A DNA stretch of 64,000 nt from Rhodothermales bacterium (GTDB lineage Bacteria; Bacteroidota; Rhodothermia; Rhodothermales; JANQRZ01), in NCBI GenBank assembly GCA_039944855.1, contig JBDUXZ010000021.1, positions 1 through 64,000 on the forward strand, in the 5' to 3' direction. The notes under the pieces were generated by a model. That model was given only the letters and a program-made list of their open reading frames with translations. It was not told where the DNA came from and searched no databases. This document shows positions 44,256 to 54,007 of the stretch, one piece after another. The position numbers and the translations under genes are program-made. Position 1 is the first letter of the stretch. Every line of letters starts with the position of its first letter.

Positions 44256-47075
44256 TCAGGCGGCTGGAAGGAGGATGAACACCCCAAGTACGTCTGGCTC
44301 GTCCTGGTGCTGGACCGTATAGCGACCCGTCGCTTTGGCCGCATCGCGGACGCGCCGGTGGGCATCGAGAAGGTCGTCTCCCCTTCGCTTCGCCTCGGCC
44401 TCGATCTTTGGTCGGAGCGCGTCGAACTCGTCGGTCACCCGCTGGAGGAAGTGCCGTGCCTGGTCGGGGCCAATGTTGGCGTCGGGCGTGGCGGAGAGGC
44501 TCGCCGCCGCCAGCCCTTCGGGCAGCCACGTCGGATCCGACGGCGCCCCTTGGAAGCCGAGCACGCCGACGTCTTCCGCGAGCATGGCGCGCTCCTCGCC
44601 CTCACGCGTGACGACGAGGTGGAATCGGAAGCGCACCAGCAGCACGGTCGTTCGCGTTGTGACAGCCTGGGTCCGGACGACGCCCGATCGCCGGGCCACG
44701 CCCTCGCCGTCGAGCGCAGCGTCGAGCACGTGACTCGCGAGGCCCTCCACGAACGGGTGCGTCCGTACGAGACGAACTTCGCCGTCATCCACAGGCCCTT
44801 CGAACCGGACTCGCAGCTCTTGGCGCCCCCCGACCGCATCCTGAAGGCTCCGCGGGGTCTCCGTCAGATCGAGTCGGACGACCTCGCCACCGTGGTCTTG
44901 AGCCACGACTCCACCGTGCGTTCGGATCGCGTCGGTCACGAACCGTCGGACGTCGAGCGGGCCGCCGATCGCCGACCGGATCGCCTCCAGCTCGCGGACC
45001 ACGTCGTCCGTCTTGATCCGCTCCTGGGCGAACATCGTCCGGGAGCGCGTCTCTTTCGTCGCGCTTTCTTCCCACTCCGTATGAACGTCCTCAAACTGCT
45101 CTTTCGTGAGGTCGTCAAAGAGGCCCATCTGCTGGCTCGACACCCGGGCCCCGCGGAGCACCAGGCCCTCGAACACGGCTTCGACGAGCGCGTCCGAGCC
45201 CGTGGGGACCGGCACAGAGATGCCGAGCTGGCTCCGGATCGTCTTGTGCTTACGGAGCAGCACGTCGAGGACGAGCCCGTCAATCTGGTTGTCCTTCCCG
45301 AACAGCGTCACCACGCGCACCTCCTTCCGGGGCTGCCCGTAGCGGTCCACGCGCCCCTCGCGCTGCTCGTGCCGCGTCGGGTTCCACGCGAGGTCGTAGT
45401 GCAGCACGGCGTCGAACGCTTCCTGCAGGTTGATCCCCTCAGAGAGGCAGTCGGTGGCTACGAGCACGCGCTTATCCGCCTGGGCCAGCTCGGCCACGCG
45501 GGCCTCACGCTCGGTCGGGGCCAGCAGGCCCGTCACCGCGGCGACTTCCACGCCTCGTAGCGCGGTGCGCAGCGCTTCGGCCACGTACTCCGCCGTCTGG
45601 ATGAAGCGGCAGAACACGATAGGCTGGTGCCCATCCTTCAGCAGTCGCTTTACGAGGCTGATGCCCTTGGTGAGCTTCGCGTCTGCCGTGCCGCCGAGTG
45701 CCTCCGCCCGGCGGGCCAGTGCCCGCAGCCGCGCTTGGTCGGTCGAGCGCGTGTCGTCCTCAAGCGTCACGAGTGCGCCGTGCACGAGGTCGGCCCCCTC
45801 CGCGTCGTCGTCCACTGCCATGTCCATCACGCGATGCCGGCCAATCGCATCGGCCTCTGCTACGGTCTTAGCCTCTGCCGACGCGGCCCGGTTCGTGAGG
45901 GTCGCGGCGGCGGCGGCCGGACTGGAGGCCAGCGCCCGCAGCAGGCTGAGCGCGCTCCACCAGCGCACCCGCTGATCCCGGCTCCCCGATTCCGCCGACC
46001 CGACGCTCTCGCGGGTGTAGTCCAGTACGTCGTTGAAAAGCGTGGCGTACTCCGGGGTAAGCGTGTAGGCCCCCTCGCTCTCCTCGACCTCGATCCGCGT
46101 GGGGAACGGCGTGTCCTCGTCGGCGAAGTGCTTGATGTCTGCCCGGCGGCGTTGTACGAACTGCCCCGCGAGCTTCCGCCGGACGGGCTCCTGTGAGGGG
46201 CCGGTCAGGTCGGCCGGAAGATTTACGTAGCTCGTGTCCAACAGCGTCAGCAAGGACCGAAACGCCTCTTCCTTCCCACTGTGGGGCGTTGCCGTTACGA
46301 GGATGAGGTGGCGATGCGCGCCTTCCGCGAGCTTTTTGACCAGTTCGTGTCGCTGGTGCTGGGCGCCGCGGCCGTCCGCCTGGGCGCACGTGTGGGCCTC
46401 GTCCACGATGACGAGATCGGGGCACGAACGGACGAACTCGTCCCGCCGCCGGTCGCTCTTGACGTAGTCCATCGAGACAACGGTGTAGGGAAACACCTCA
46501 AAGATGGACTGCCGTGCGCTCGCGAACTTCTCCAGCCGCCGCGCCGTGCTCGGCAGCACCAGCTCTGCCTCAATGTGGAACTTCTCGGCCAGCTCGCGCT
46601 GCCACTGCTCGGCCAACTGGGGCGGGCAGAGCACGGTCAGTCCCCCTGCGTCACCGCGGGCAAGCAGTTCCTTTGCGATGAGCCCGGACTCGACCGTCTT
46701 TCCGATCCCTACGTCGTCGGCGATCAGGAGTCGCACGGGGTCCATCTTCAGGGCCATCAGGAGCGGCACAAGCTGGTACGACCGGGGCTCCACGCCCAGG
46801 CTCGCGAACGACCGGAACGGGCCGGCGCTGGCGCGGAAGCCCAACCGCACGGCGTCGTAGAGCATCCGCGCCGATCGGAAATCCCCGGCCCGAGCTGGGT
46901 CCGGCAGCGCGAACGTAGCGGAGCGGGCGTCCTCGAGGAGCGTGTCGAGCCCCGTGATCTCGTCGTCGGTCCCGCCGAGCGGGCGGAGCACGAGGAGCTC
47001 GTCTTGGCTTTCGGGGAGAACGACCCACTCGCGGCCGCGAGCGTGGACGAGGGAGCCTATGGCGAAGTCGGTCAT
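44256..47075 (-). CDS. SNF2-family helicase (DrmD-like)
   Basis: A 939-residue SF2 motor: Q-like SYQLVPLLMAL, Walker A DDVGIGKTVESGLIAKELL near 118, PPQLAEQWQREL, DEAH in VIVDEAHTCAQ near 222, LVTATPHSGKEEAFRSLL, a long spacer with helical insert, and then VFCRFIQTAEYVAEALR, VLVATDCLSEGINLQEAFDAVLHYDLAWNPTRHEQREGRVDRYGQ (motif VI near 575). The C-terminal 330 residues are helicase-associated. It resembles RapA/SNF2-like proteins such as DISARM DrmD. It starts 11 bases after the stop of the DUF1998 helicase. Confidence 0.92.
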   Translation of the reverse strand: MTDFAIGSLVHARGREWVVLPESQDELLVLRPLGGTDDEITGLDTLLEDARSATFALPDPARAGDFRSARMLYDAVRLGFRASAGPFRSFASLGVEPRSYQLVPLLMALKMDPVRLLIADDVGIGKTVESGLIAKELLARGDAGGLTVLCPPQLAEQWQRELAEKFHIEAELVLPSTARRLEKFASARQSIFEVFPYTVVSMDYVKSDRRRDEFVRSCPDLVIVDEAHTCAQADGRGAQHQRHELVKKLAEGAHRHLILVTATPHSGKEEAFRSLLTLLDTSYVNLPADLTGPSQEPVRRKLAGQFVQRRRADIKHFADEDTPFPTRIEVEESEGAYTLTPEYATLFNDVLDYTRESVGSAESGSRDQRVRWWSALSLLRALASSPAAAAATLTNRAASAEAKTVAEADAIGRHRVMDMAVDDDAEGADLVHGALVTLEDDTRSTDQARLRALARRAEALGGTADAKLTKGISLVKRLLKDGHQPIVFCRFIQTAEYVAEALRTALRGVEVAAVTGLLAPTEREARVAELAQADKRVLVATDCLSEGINLQEAFDAVLHYDLAWNPTRHEQREGRVDRYGQPRKEVRVVTLFGKDNQIDGLVLDVLLRKHKTIRSQLGISVPVPTGSDALVEAVFEGLVLRGARVSSQQMGLFDDLTKEQFEDVHTEWEESATKETRSRTMFAQERIKTDDVVRELEAIRSAIGGPLDVRRFVTDAIRTHGGVVAQDHGGEVVRLDLTETPRSLQDAVGGRQELRVRFEGPVDDGEVRLVRTHPFVEGLASHVLDAALDGEGVARRSGVVRTQAVTTRTTVLLVRFRFHLVVTREGEERAMLAEDVGVLGFQGAPSDPTWLPEGLAAASLSATPDANIGPDQARHFLQRVTDEFDALRPKIEAEAKRRGDDLLDAHRRVRDAAKATGRYTVQHQDEPDVLGVFILLPAA

Positions 47076-47086
47076 CAGAGAAGCAT

Positions 47087-50000
47087 TCAGGAGAGGGAGC
47101 CGAACACCGAGGGGTAGCGCCCCACGATGTCGCGCCAGTCGTCCTCGTGGTGGAAGCGGATGACCCAGTACCCGGCGTCTTCCAGTGCCGACGTCATCGC
47201 CTCGTCGCGACGCTGGCGGTCGGGGTAATCGTGGGGGGGACCGTCGACATACACGAGAGCATGGTGGTCCCGGTAGACGAAATCGGGGCGCGTGCCGTGC
47301 TCAGCCAGAAGAGGCTGCGCCTCCGACGGCAGCCGGAGCCCATGCCGCTCGAGGAACTCTAGCCACCGGCGCTCAAGACCGGAATCCGCCAGCCGGTCGA
47401 GCACGTCCCGGTGCTCCGCACGAGGTGCCACGGTAGGTGAGGCCTCGACGCGTGCCTTGGCAAGCTCTAGGAGTACGTCGCGAATCGCCAGCCGATCAAG
47501 AAGCGCGTGGTCTCGCTGGTTGCGGTAGCTCATGAGGCAGTCGTAGCAGGCCGCCTCGCAGCGCTCCTCCGCGCCCGGCGCCTGCCCGAGGTCGTCGCCG
47601 GTATCGGGGTCGAAATGGCACAGCCGGAGCGCCTCCCGTGCCACGAGCGCGAGGTCGTCCGGCGCGTCGAGCAGGCGGCGGAGCACGCCGGCCCCGCCTT
47701 CGGCCGCCTCGTAGATGAGGAGCTGGCGGCGGTCCCCAGCATTGGGTAGAGGCTCCGCGGCGAGCTCATCGTCCTCGAGCTGATAGTGCACCTGGAGGGC
47801 TTGCTTGAGCGCAGCCTGGAGCGAGGCCATCTGGTCCGGTTCCAGCGCTCGCCGCGGCGTTACGAGGAGGGCGTTGCGGCGGTCCTCGACGTACGGGATC
47901 ACGCGTTGTGTCCGCTTCGACATGGCGTCGCCCGGGTCCTCGGCAGCCTGCTCGTTCGTGGCCCAGTACCCCCGCTCGGTGTCGAGCACGAACCCCATTT
48001 GGTGCTTGTCCTTCCGCCGCGCCCAGCCCGTGTTGATCCGCCAGAGCGTCGCGGCGTTACCATACGCTACCTCGGCGATGTCGTGGCCGTCTGCGCGAAC
48101 GGACCCCATGCGCGCCGTAGGGCGCCCGTCCTGCTCCCCGAACCGGACACCGGTAACGATCTCGTATCCGAGCCGCATCCGCTCCTCCTCGTCGGAGGTG
48201 ATGCGCTCGCGTCGCTTCGTGGAGACGTTCTCGAGCCGGAACAGCTGGGTCAGCGCAACCGACAGCTCCTCCCCACACCGCTCGCACACGTCGTAAGCGT
48301 CGACGTCGCCGGCGAGGGGGTGGAGGTAGCCACACTGCTCGCACCGCTTGGCCCGATGGGTGAGCACGCCGTCGTCTTGGCCGGGCGTCTCGGCAGCCAC
48401 CGGGAGGATCACCTTGTTGATGACGTACTGCGACCCCTCGTGGTAGACGATAGCCCGAGGTCCGAACTCGCTGATGGCGAGGAACCGCGGTCGCGAGAGG
48501 AACTCGTCGTGCTGGCGTTTCCGCCGGGCGGGGATGTAGGCCGACAGGGGGAGGCGCGGGAAGTTGTAGCCGGGGAGGAACCCCTCGCTGGCGAAGTAGC
48601 GGTAGCTGTAGAAATCGCTCTGCCCCACGCTGTCGACCTGCGTCAGCAGCTCGAGCTGCTGCTCGGCCTCGCGCCGGAGCCGTTTGGCTTCGTTCTTATC
48701 ACGGAGCCCGCGGGAGGCGTCCTTCACAATGGCCGTCTGCGCAGTGAACTGCGCGAGCGCCGAGCGGTAGAGGGAGCGCCACCGGTCGCACGCCTTGTCG
48801 AACTGCCGCGGCGCCTGGCGGAGCACGTCGTCGACCCAACTGGAACTATACCAGTCTGCATCGCCTAGCGCCTCTTGGACGGCACCGAGGATGTGACGGA
48901 CCCGTTGCCCCGCCCGTTCGCGCGGCCCGTCGCCCTCGATCTGAGCACGCACGCGCTCGTGGAGCTCTAGGGAGGGCGTCTCGCCTTCCACGTCGAGCAC
49001 GTCGAGGAGCGACTTACCAAGACTCAGGCGCGTCTCGGCCAACCACACAGCGTGGACGTGGGAGCGCACGAGGTCCTCATTGGCGAGGTCAAGCCGGGGA
49101 GGCGAGACGGCCCCCGCGACCATCCGCTCGGGCCGCCGGAAGAAGTATTGGTCGTGCGAGGAGCCGGTCGTGCAGTAGGTGAAGACGAGGGCAGGCTGGC
49201 CGCTTCGGCCGGCGCGGCCGCTCCGCTGGGCGTAGTTGGCCGGGGTGGGCGGGACGTTGCGGAGGTTGACGACGTTGAGGCTGCCGATGTCGACCCCCAG
49301 CTCCATCGTCGGCGAGCAGTAGAGGATGGGCAGGCGGGCGTCCTCGAAGCGCTCCTCGCGCTCCTCGCGCTCGGCGTAGGGCACCTGCGCGGTATGTTCA
49401 CGGGCCTCCATCCCATGCAGTCCCTGAGCGACATGTCGGTAGAAGTCGACGAAGAAGGCGTTCGTCTGACCGCCCTCCTCGGGCAGTGCCGGCACGCGGA
49501 TGGGGTCGTGGAACGATCGCTCTCCGCTCCCGGCCCGCCACACGAGTGCTGCAGCGGGGACCTGGTACCCAGGCACCTCGTCGTCTCCGTCCGGCTCCAG
49601 CACGCGCTCCACGAGCCCCGCCGTCCGCAGCGCCTCGAACAGCTGGCGGATGATCTCCTCCCGATCTTTCAGCGAAGGGCGCTCGTTTAGGTGCCCGAAC
49701 GTAGTCGGACGGCCGAGCAGCAGCCCAAACCCGCCTCGGGCTGAGAGGAATGTGTGCCCGCGCCAGTCGCCCTTTTTACGCGATCGGGGCAGCACGGTCG
49801 TGGCCACCTCTAACTTCTCGTCCTCGTCCATGGCCCACGCGCCTGAGAGCCGCTGTGCGCTCTGCTGTTGCATCCGCTCCTGGAAGCGGGCATCGAGGTA
49901 ATCGACCTTCACGGCGAGCTCGCGCCGCATGTAGTCGAGAAGGGCACGCGCCACGTGGCACCGCGTCGCCGCGTTGGCCTCGGCGAGGGCGGGGTGCAGC

Positions 50001-52276
50001 CCCGACCAGATATCGTCGGCATCACACAGCTCGTCGAGCGAGCGGTAGTCGATCTCGAGCAGGCCGGCTTGCTCCAGGTTCGGAGCCGTCACGCGCCATC
50101 CGCGCCGGAGATCGCGGTAGAGCCGGTAACCCAGCACTTGTCGGAATGCGTGCTCCGTGTCCTCCTTAGCGGCGAACCGGACGGTGGGGTCGGCGGCGTA
50201 GTCATCGAAGGGGAGCCGCATCGCATCCGCTACTCGCTGCGTAAGCTCGTCGTGGCGAATACCCCGCGCGCCGGCGTCCTCCACGGCTCGGTAGAGCGCG
50301 CCGCGGAGCAGGCCCACTTCGACGAAATCGTTGAAATGCCCAGCCTGGAGAGCGGCGTCCTGTCGGTTGTCCGTGAACGAGAGGAGCTTGCGGGCTTCCG
50401 CCTTGAGCGTCTGCTCCGTGCGAAGCCGTCGTACCGCCGAGAGACTTAGGATCGTCGTCGCAGTGCTCCGCCCCTCCGAGCCGAGCGTGGTGAGCTTGGC
50501 GAAGTCGCTGCGTTGGCGGCTCCCGTACGCGACCCCGCACCGTAAGCAGAATCTGAACGGAGCGGTGAGGAACGCGGCCCGTTGGCCGATTGGGTCTTCC
50601 AACCCATCTGCCGTCACGGCGACGGAGGACGGGAGGTACTTGCGCCGGTCTTTGCGCAGTCGCGCCCCCCCAGCAGTCTCCTCTAGCCAATCGTCCGGAA
50701 GCCGCATGGCGATTGCGGCATCGTCCTCTGGCCACGGCTGCGAGGTGCTCAAGTAGAGGAAGCCGGCCTCTCCTTCGAGCTCGTCGTTGTACTGGTCCCG
50801 GAGGTCGCGCGGCACGTACTGGACCCGGCCCGTGGCGGGGTCGGCCGTGCGACGGATGGTGTAGTACTCCTGCCCGCACTCGCGGCAGAAGGCGAGCGGG
50901 AGCAGCACCTTGTCGCGATTGCCGGGTACGTATTGTTGCTTGTGGACGGTGACGTACCGATCCCCCTCGCGCTCTGGCGATGCATGAACGGTGTCGCCCC
51001 GGCTGATGAACTGGTGAAGCCGGAAAGCGAAGGGGCGGAAGCCGGACGTGGGGTCGCGCCCAGCGTTATAGCCGGCCATAAGCCCCGCCTCCAGCTCGTG
51101 CGCGCACTGCTCTACCGAGACACCCGTGAGAACGCTCAGCTCTTGGGCAGCCCCGTCGTTACCGAGCAGGCTTCGCGGCGTCACCCGCGCAAGCCGCGAA
51201 GCCTCTTCGTCCCATCTGACGCCGAACACGCTCTCGATCCACCGAGAGAGCGGGTCGGCGATGAAGTCTTCGTAGCTCGGCGGCGCCTCCTTGCGACCCT
51301 CGTTCAAGCGCGTCGTGAGGGCGTCGATGAACGCCCCATCGTCAGATGACCAAGCACGAGTAGCCCGGCGTAGGGTCTCGCCGATGACGTCCTCGGTACG
51401 AACCTCACTCCCGAACAGCCGCGTCGCAACGTCGGCGACGGCCGCCTGCTGCTCGGCGTAGCTCCCCCCACTCGCCATTGTCGCCGACGTCCCGACGCAC
51501 CGGAGGCCAGCCCCCCCCATCCGGTCGCGGACGCGTCGGACCAGGAGGGCGACATCCGCTCCCTGTCGGCCTCGGTACGTGTGGAGCTCGTCTAGCACGA
51601 GGAAGCGCAGCCCCTCTGCGGCTTTGATCAGGTTCCGCTCCTGGGGGCGGGTCATCAGGAGTTCCAGCATCACGTAGTTCGTGAGCAGGATGTCCGGCGG
51701 GTTCGCGACGATCGCCTTCTTTTGCGCATCGTTTTCCTGCCCCGTGTAACGTGCGAAGGTCGCCGGCGCGTTGCCAGTGGTCGGGTCGCCCAGAAACTTC
51801 TCGAGCTCGCCGTACTGGCTGTTCGCCAGCGCGTTCATGGGGTATACGACGATCGCCTTAATCCCTTGTCCGCTACCCGCGCGAAGGACGTGGTCCACAA
51901 TGGGGACGATGTAGGAGAGGCTCTTCCCCGAGCCCGTCCCCGTAGTCAGGACGTAGTTGCGGCCCGCCTGAGCGACGCGGATGGCGTCGGCCTGGTGGCG
52001 GTACAACCGCAAGGATCGCCTGCCTCCGGTGTCTTGGTCGAGGCGGAAGATGTCAGCGCATGTCGGGTGAAGTACTCCCTCGTTGACTAGGTCATCCACG
52101 CGCTCGGCAGGTTCGAACGATGGATTGAGCTGGATCAGCGGGTCAGGCCAGAGCAGCCCGGACCGTAGCTCGTCCTCGACACGCTCTGCGATGCGCTCGT
52201 CCTCGATGCGAATGAAGCTGCGGATGTAGGAGGCGTAATCCCCCACCAGCGCCTCGCGTAACCCGAACACGTCCAT
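47087..52276 (-). CDS. DEAD/DEAH helicase-DUF1998 protein with C-terminal VSR/DUF559-like nuclease
   Basis: A 1729-residue protein and first gene of the operon. The SF2 motor has [27 protein letters not shown] at 111-127, [67 protein letters not shown] and [18 protein letters not shown] (near 1020). Zinc-type cysteine pairs occur at [27 protein letters not shown]...CERCGEE, and in the DUF1998 part at CEAACYDC near 1577. The last 120 residues resemble a Vsr/DUF559 endonuclease ([35 protein letters not shown]). DruE, DpdJ, MrfA and split DrmA/DrmB share the helicase-DUF1998 layout. The nuclease tail is unusual. Confidence 0.9.
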   Translation of the reverse strand: MDVFGLREALVGDYASYIRSFIRIEDERIAERVEDELRSGLLWPDPLIQLNPSFEPAERVDDLVNEGVLHPTCADIFRLDQDTGGRRSLRLYRHQADAIRVAQAGRNYVLTTGTGSGKSLSYIVPIVDHVLRAGSGQGIKAIVVYPMNALANSQYGELEKFLGDPTTGNAPATFARYTGQENDAQKKAIVANPPDILLTNYVMLELLMTRPQERNLIKAAEGLRFLVLDELHTYRGRQGADVALLVRRVRDRMGGAGLRCVGTSATMASGGSYAEQQAAVADVATRLFGSEVRTEDVIGETLRRATRAWSSDDGAFIDALTTRLNEGRKEAPPSYEDFIADPLSRWIESVFGVRWDEEASRLARVTPRSLLGNDGAAQELSVLTGVSVEQCAHELEAGLMAGYNAGRDPTSGFRPFAFRLHQFISRGDTVHASPEREGDRYVTVHKQQYVPGNRDKVLLPLAFCRECGQEYYTIRRTADPATGRVQYVPRDLRDQYNDELEGEAGFLYLSTSQPWPEDDAAIAMRLPDDWLEETAGGARLRKDRRKYLPSSVAVTADGLEDPIGQRAAFLTAPFRFCLRCGVAYGSRQRSDFAKLTTLGSEGRSTATTILSLSAVRRLRTEQTLKAEARKLLSFTDNRQDAALQAGHFNDFVEVGLLRGALYRAVEDAGARGIRHDELTQRVADAMRLPFDDYAADPTVRFAAKEDTEHAFRQVLGYRLYRDLRRGWRVTAPNLEQAGLLEIDYRSLDELCDADDIWSGLHPALAEANAATRCHVARALLDYMRRELAVKVDYLDARFQERMQQQSAQRLSGAWAMDEDEKLEVATTVLPRSRKKGDWRGHTFLSARGGFGLLLGRPTTFGHLNERPSLKDREEIIRQLFEALRTAGLVERVLEPDGDDEVPGYQVPAAALVWRAGSGERSFHDPIRVPALPEEGGQTNAFFVDFYRHVAQGLHGMEAREHTAQVPYAEREEREERFEDARLPILYCSPTMELGVDIGSLNVVNLRNVPPTPANYAQRSGRAGRSGQPALVFTYCTTGSSHDQYFFRRPERMVAGAVSPPRLDLANEDLVRSHVHAVWLAETRLSLGKSLLDVLDVEGETPSLELHERVRAQIEGDGPRERAGQRVRHILGAVQEALGDADWYSSSWVDDVLRQAPRQFDKACDRWRSLYRSALAQFTAQTAIVKDASRGLRDKNEAKRLRREAEQQLELLTQVDSVGQSDFYSYRYFASEGFLPGYNFPRLPLSAYIPARRKRQHDEFLSRPRFLAISEFGPRAIVYHEGSQYVINKVILPVAAETPGQDDGVLTHRAKRCEQCGYLHPLAGDVDAYDVCERCGEELSVALTQLFRLENVSTKRRERITSDEEERMRLGYEIVTGVRFGEQDGRPTARMGSVRADGHDIAEVAYGNAATLWRINTGWARRKDKHQMGFVLDTERGYWATNEQAAEDPGDAMSKRTQRVIPYVEDRRNALLVTPRRALEPDQMASLQAALKQALQVHYQLEDDELAAEPLPNAGDRRQLLIYEAAEGGAGVLRRLLDAPDDLALVAREALRLCHFDPDTGDDLGQAPGAEERCEAACYDCLMSYRNQRDHALLDRLAIRDVLLELAKARVEASPTVAPRAEHRDVLDRLADSGLERRWLEFLERHGLRLPSEAQPLLAEHGTRPDFVYRDHHALVYVDGPPHDYPDRQRRDEAMTSALEDAGYWVIRFHHEDDWRDIVGRYPSVFGSLS

Positions 52277-52541
52277 AGAGTGGCCCCTACCTCTTTCTTT
52301 GAATCCCTGAACAGAGGGCTAATTCTGCTTGCCTCAACTCAACTGTGATACTGTTAGGAAGATAACCCATAGCATAGTCTGCTAGCCAAGTATCCTCTGG
52401 AGCAGCGGTGAGTCGCTTTGACAGGCTTGAGGGGAAGCGCTGTTCTTGAGAGAGCGTAGCCGCGATCGAGAGGAACGGATGATCGGTCCCTGGATTAGCA
52501 CGTGCGAGTTAGCTTGTGGCCTTCCCAGGGACTAGAAGCGT
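52277..52541. promoter_or_regulatory. divergent control region of the defence cluster
   Basis: 265 bases between the first defence gene (-) and the HNH nuclease gene (+). It is visibly AT-richer than its surroundings, especially 52318-52400. It should contain the main promoter of the 26-kb run, since downstream gaps are all under 100 bases. I could not assign confident -35/-10 or Bacteroidota-type boxes. Confidence 0.45.
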
Positions 52542-53549
52542 ATGCGCGTCTATATCGCCATCACCGATGCCAACTGGTTCAGCCACCTCTTCCAGCTGGC
52601 CCTGCGCCCCGAGGGGCTCGACGAGGCCAATTTCTGGAAGCCATCGGGGCGCACGGGCTTCCGGGCCTTGTCATTCGGCGAGCCTCTCCTGTTCAAGCTC
52701 CGCGTCGCTGACGGTGACGCCATCGCCGGCTTCGGTCTCTTCGCCGCCTTCCGCCACCTCAGCGTCCGCGAGGCGTGGCGAGCATTCGGCGAGGCCAACG
52801 GCGCAGCGTCCCTCGAGGAGATGGCCGCTCGCGTCGCTCAATACGTTGCTGGCGTGGAACTCGGATACGGAGCACTCCAGCACCGTGTCGGTTGCCTTCT
52901 TCTCGCCGCGCCCGTTCTCTTCCCCCGAGAGATGTGGATCCGAAAGCCCGACGACTGGGCTCCGTCGATCCAAGTGGGCAAGGGATACGACTCGACGCGA
53001 GGGGAAGGCCGCCGGATCTGGCAGGCATGCCTCGAGCGCACAGCCACGCTCGGCCAAGCCCTCGACCTGGGCGATCCGATGGACATTCCCACCGGCACGA
53101 GCCGTGAACTTGGAGCGCAGCGGACGCTCTTCAACGTCGACCCCGGCGAGCGCTATGGTGCCCCGAAGACCATCCGCCCCCGCCTCGGCCAGGGCACGTT
53201 CCGCTACGCCCTCGAACAGGCTTATGGCCGGTGCGCCGTCACGGGCGAACACTCGCTCCCCGCCCTCGACGCCGCCCACATCGTCCCCTACGGCGAGGGC
53301 GGCGACCACGCCCTCGAGAACGGACTCCTCCTCCGCGCCGACGTCCACCGCCTCTTCGACAGCGGCTACGTCACCGTCACCCCAGACTACGAGTTCCGCG
53401 TGAGCCGCCGCCTCCGCGACGACTACGACAATGGGAAAGTCTACTACCAACACGACGGCCAGACCATCTGGACGCCAGGCGCCCCGTACCCGAAGCCGGA
53501 CCCCGAGCGGCTCGAACTCCATTCCACGAAGCGGTTCCTAGATGCGTAA
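52542..53549 (+). CDS. HNH endonuclease
   Basis: A 335-residue protein starting MRVYIAITDANWFSHLFQLAL. The N-terminal 200 residues form a region common to a family of HNH restriction-type proteins (GFRALSFGEPLLFKL; LGYGALQHRVGCLLLAAPVLF). The C-terminal HNH domain is RYALEQAYGRCAVTGEH, AAHIVPYGEGGDHALENGLLLRADVHRLFDSGYVTV, in which His-Ile-Val, Asn and His supply the ββα-metal site. It is transcribed away from the defence cluster. It may be a further restriction enzyme of the island or an independent selfish nuclease. Confidence 0.9.
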   Translation: MRVYIAITDANWFSHLFQLALRPEGLDEANFWKPSGRTGFRALSFGEPLLFKLRVADGDAIAGFGLFAAFRHLSVREAWRAFGEANGAASLEEMAARVAQYVAGVELGYGALQHRVGCLLLAAPVLFPREMWIRKPDDWAPSIQVGKGYDSTRGEGRRIWQACLERTATLGQALDLGDPMDIPTGTSRELGAQRTLFNVDPGERYGAPKTIRPRLGQGTFRYALEQAYGRCAVTGEHSLPALDAAHIVPYGEGGDHALENGLLLRADVHRLFDSGYVTVTPDYEFRVSRRLRDDYDNGKVYYQHDGQTIWTPGAPYPKPDPERLELHSTKRFLDA

Positions 53550-53857
53550 GGGCAGCGCTAGTAAGGTGCATTCAGACGGCAGCCCCCGCGCATTCACGGC
53601 GCGCACGCTCGTCGAGCGAGCGGCGGGCCTCAACCGTAACACCCGCGGTGAGCGCCTCCCGTACGTCGCCGTGGAGCCCGGCCCCACGGAGCGAGGTACG
53701 CTCTGACTGTTGCAGCCACGCCAGTACGAACGAAGGCGAAGCAATGCGCACTGATTTGTCGGATATATGCCGTACCGGGTATCCAGGGGCGCACTGCATA
53801 ATCAAACAAGCGGCCCAGAATCAGCGTTTCCGCTTCGTCTGGGCCGCTTTAGGGGCG
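53550..53857. other. intergenic region between the HNH gene and tRNA-Ala
   Basis: 308 bases with no gene-like frame; it holds the tRNA terminator hairpin at 53808-53849. No integrase or second copy of the tRNA 3' end is seen here. Confidence 0.5.
53808..53849 (-). terminator. rho-independent terminator of tRNA-Ala
   Basis: On the - strand, 12-base arms AAGCGGCCCAGA and TCTGGGCCGCTT flank an 18-base loop and are followed by a T-rich stretch (GTTTGATTATG). It begins nine bases beyond the tRNA 3' end. Confidence 0.8.
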
Positions 53858-53930
53858 TGGAGCTAAGGAGATTCGAACTCCTGACCTCTGCAGTGCGATT
53901 GCAGCGCTCTACCAACTGAGCTATAGCCCC
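53858..53930 (-). tRNA. tRNA-Ala (anticodon CGC)
   Basis: Read on the - strand it folds perfectly: acceptor GGGGCTA/TAGCTCC with the G3-U70 pair that identifies alanine tRNA, D arm GCTC/GAGC, anticodon stem CTGCA/TGCAG with loop ATCGCAC (anticodon CGC, codon GCG), T arm AGGAG/CTCCT with loop TTCGAAT, and discriminator A. The 3' CCA is not encoded. Its 3' end points toward the accessory region, the usual orientation of an integration target. Confidence 0.95.
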
Positions 53931-54007
53931 GGTGGAGCACCCAATATACAACGCCGCGCAGGCGGTTCAAGACGGTGTCCCCGCGCGCCGGCGTCCTAAT
54001 CCGCTTT

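Noticed and set aside
25667-52276. Complete BREX or dpd (7-deazapurine) locus
   Set aside because: I see no PglZ phosphatase-like, BrxC-like or DpdA transglycosylase-like protein; only the helicase, PLD and methyltransferase parts are shared with those systems.
53550-53857. Integrase or duplicated tRNA end beside tRNA-Ala
   Set aside because: No tyrosine recombinase motif and no second copy of the tRNA 3' sequence could be found by eye in the window.
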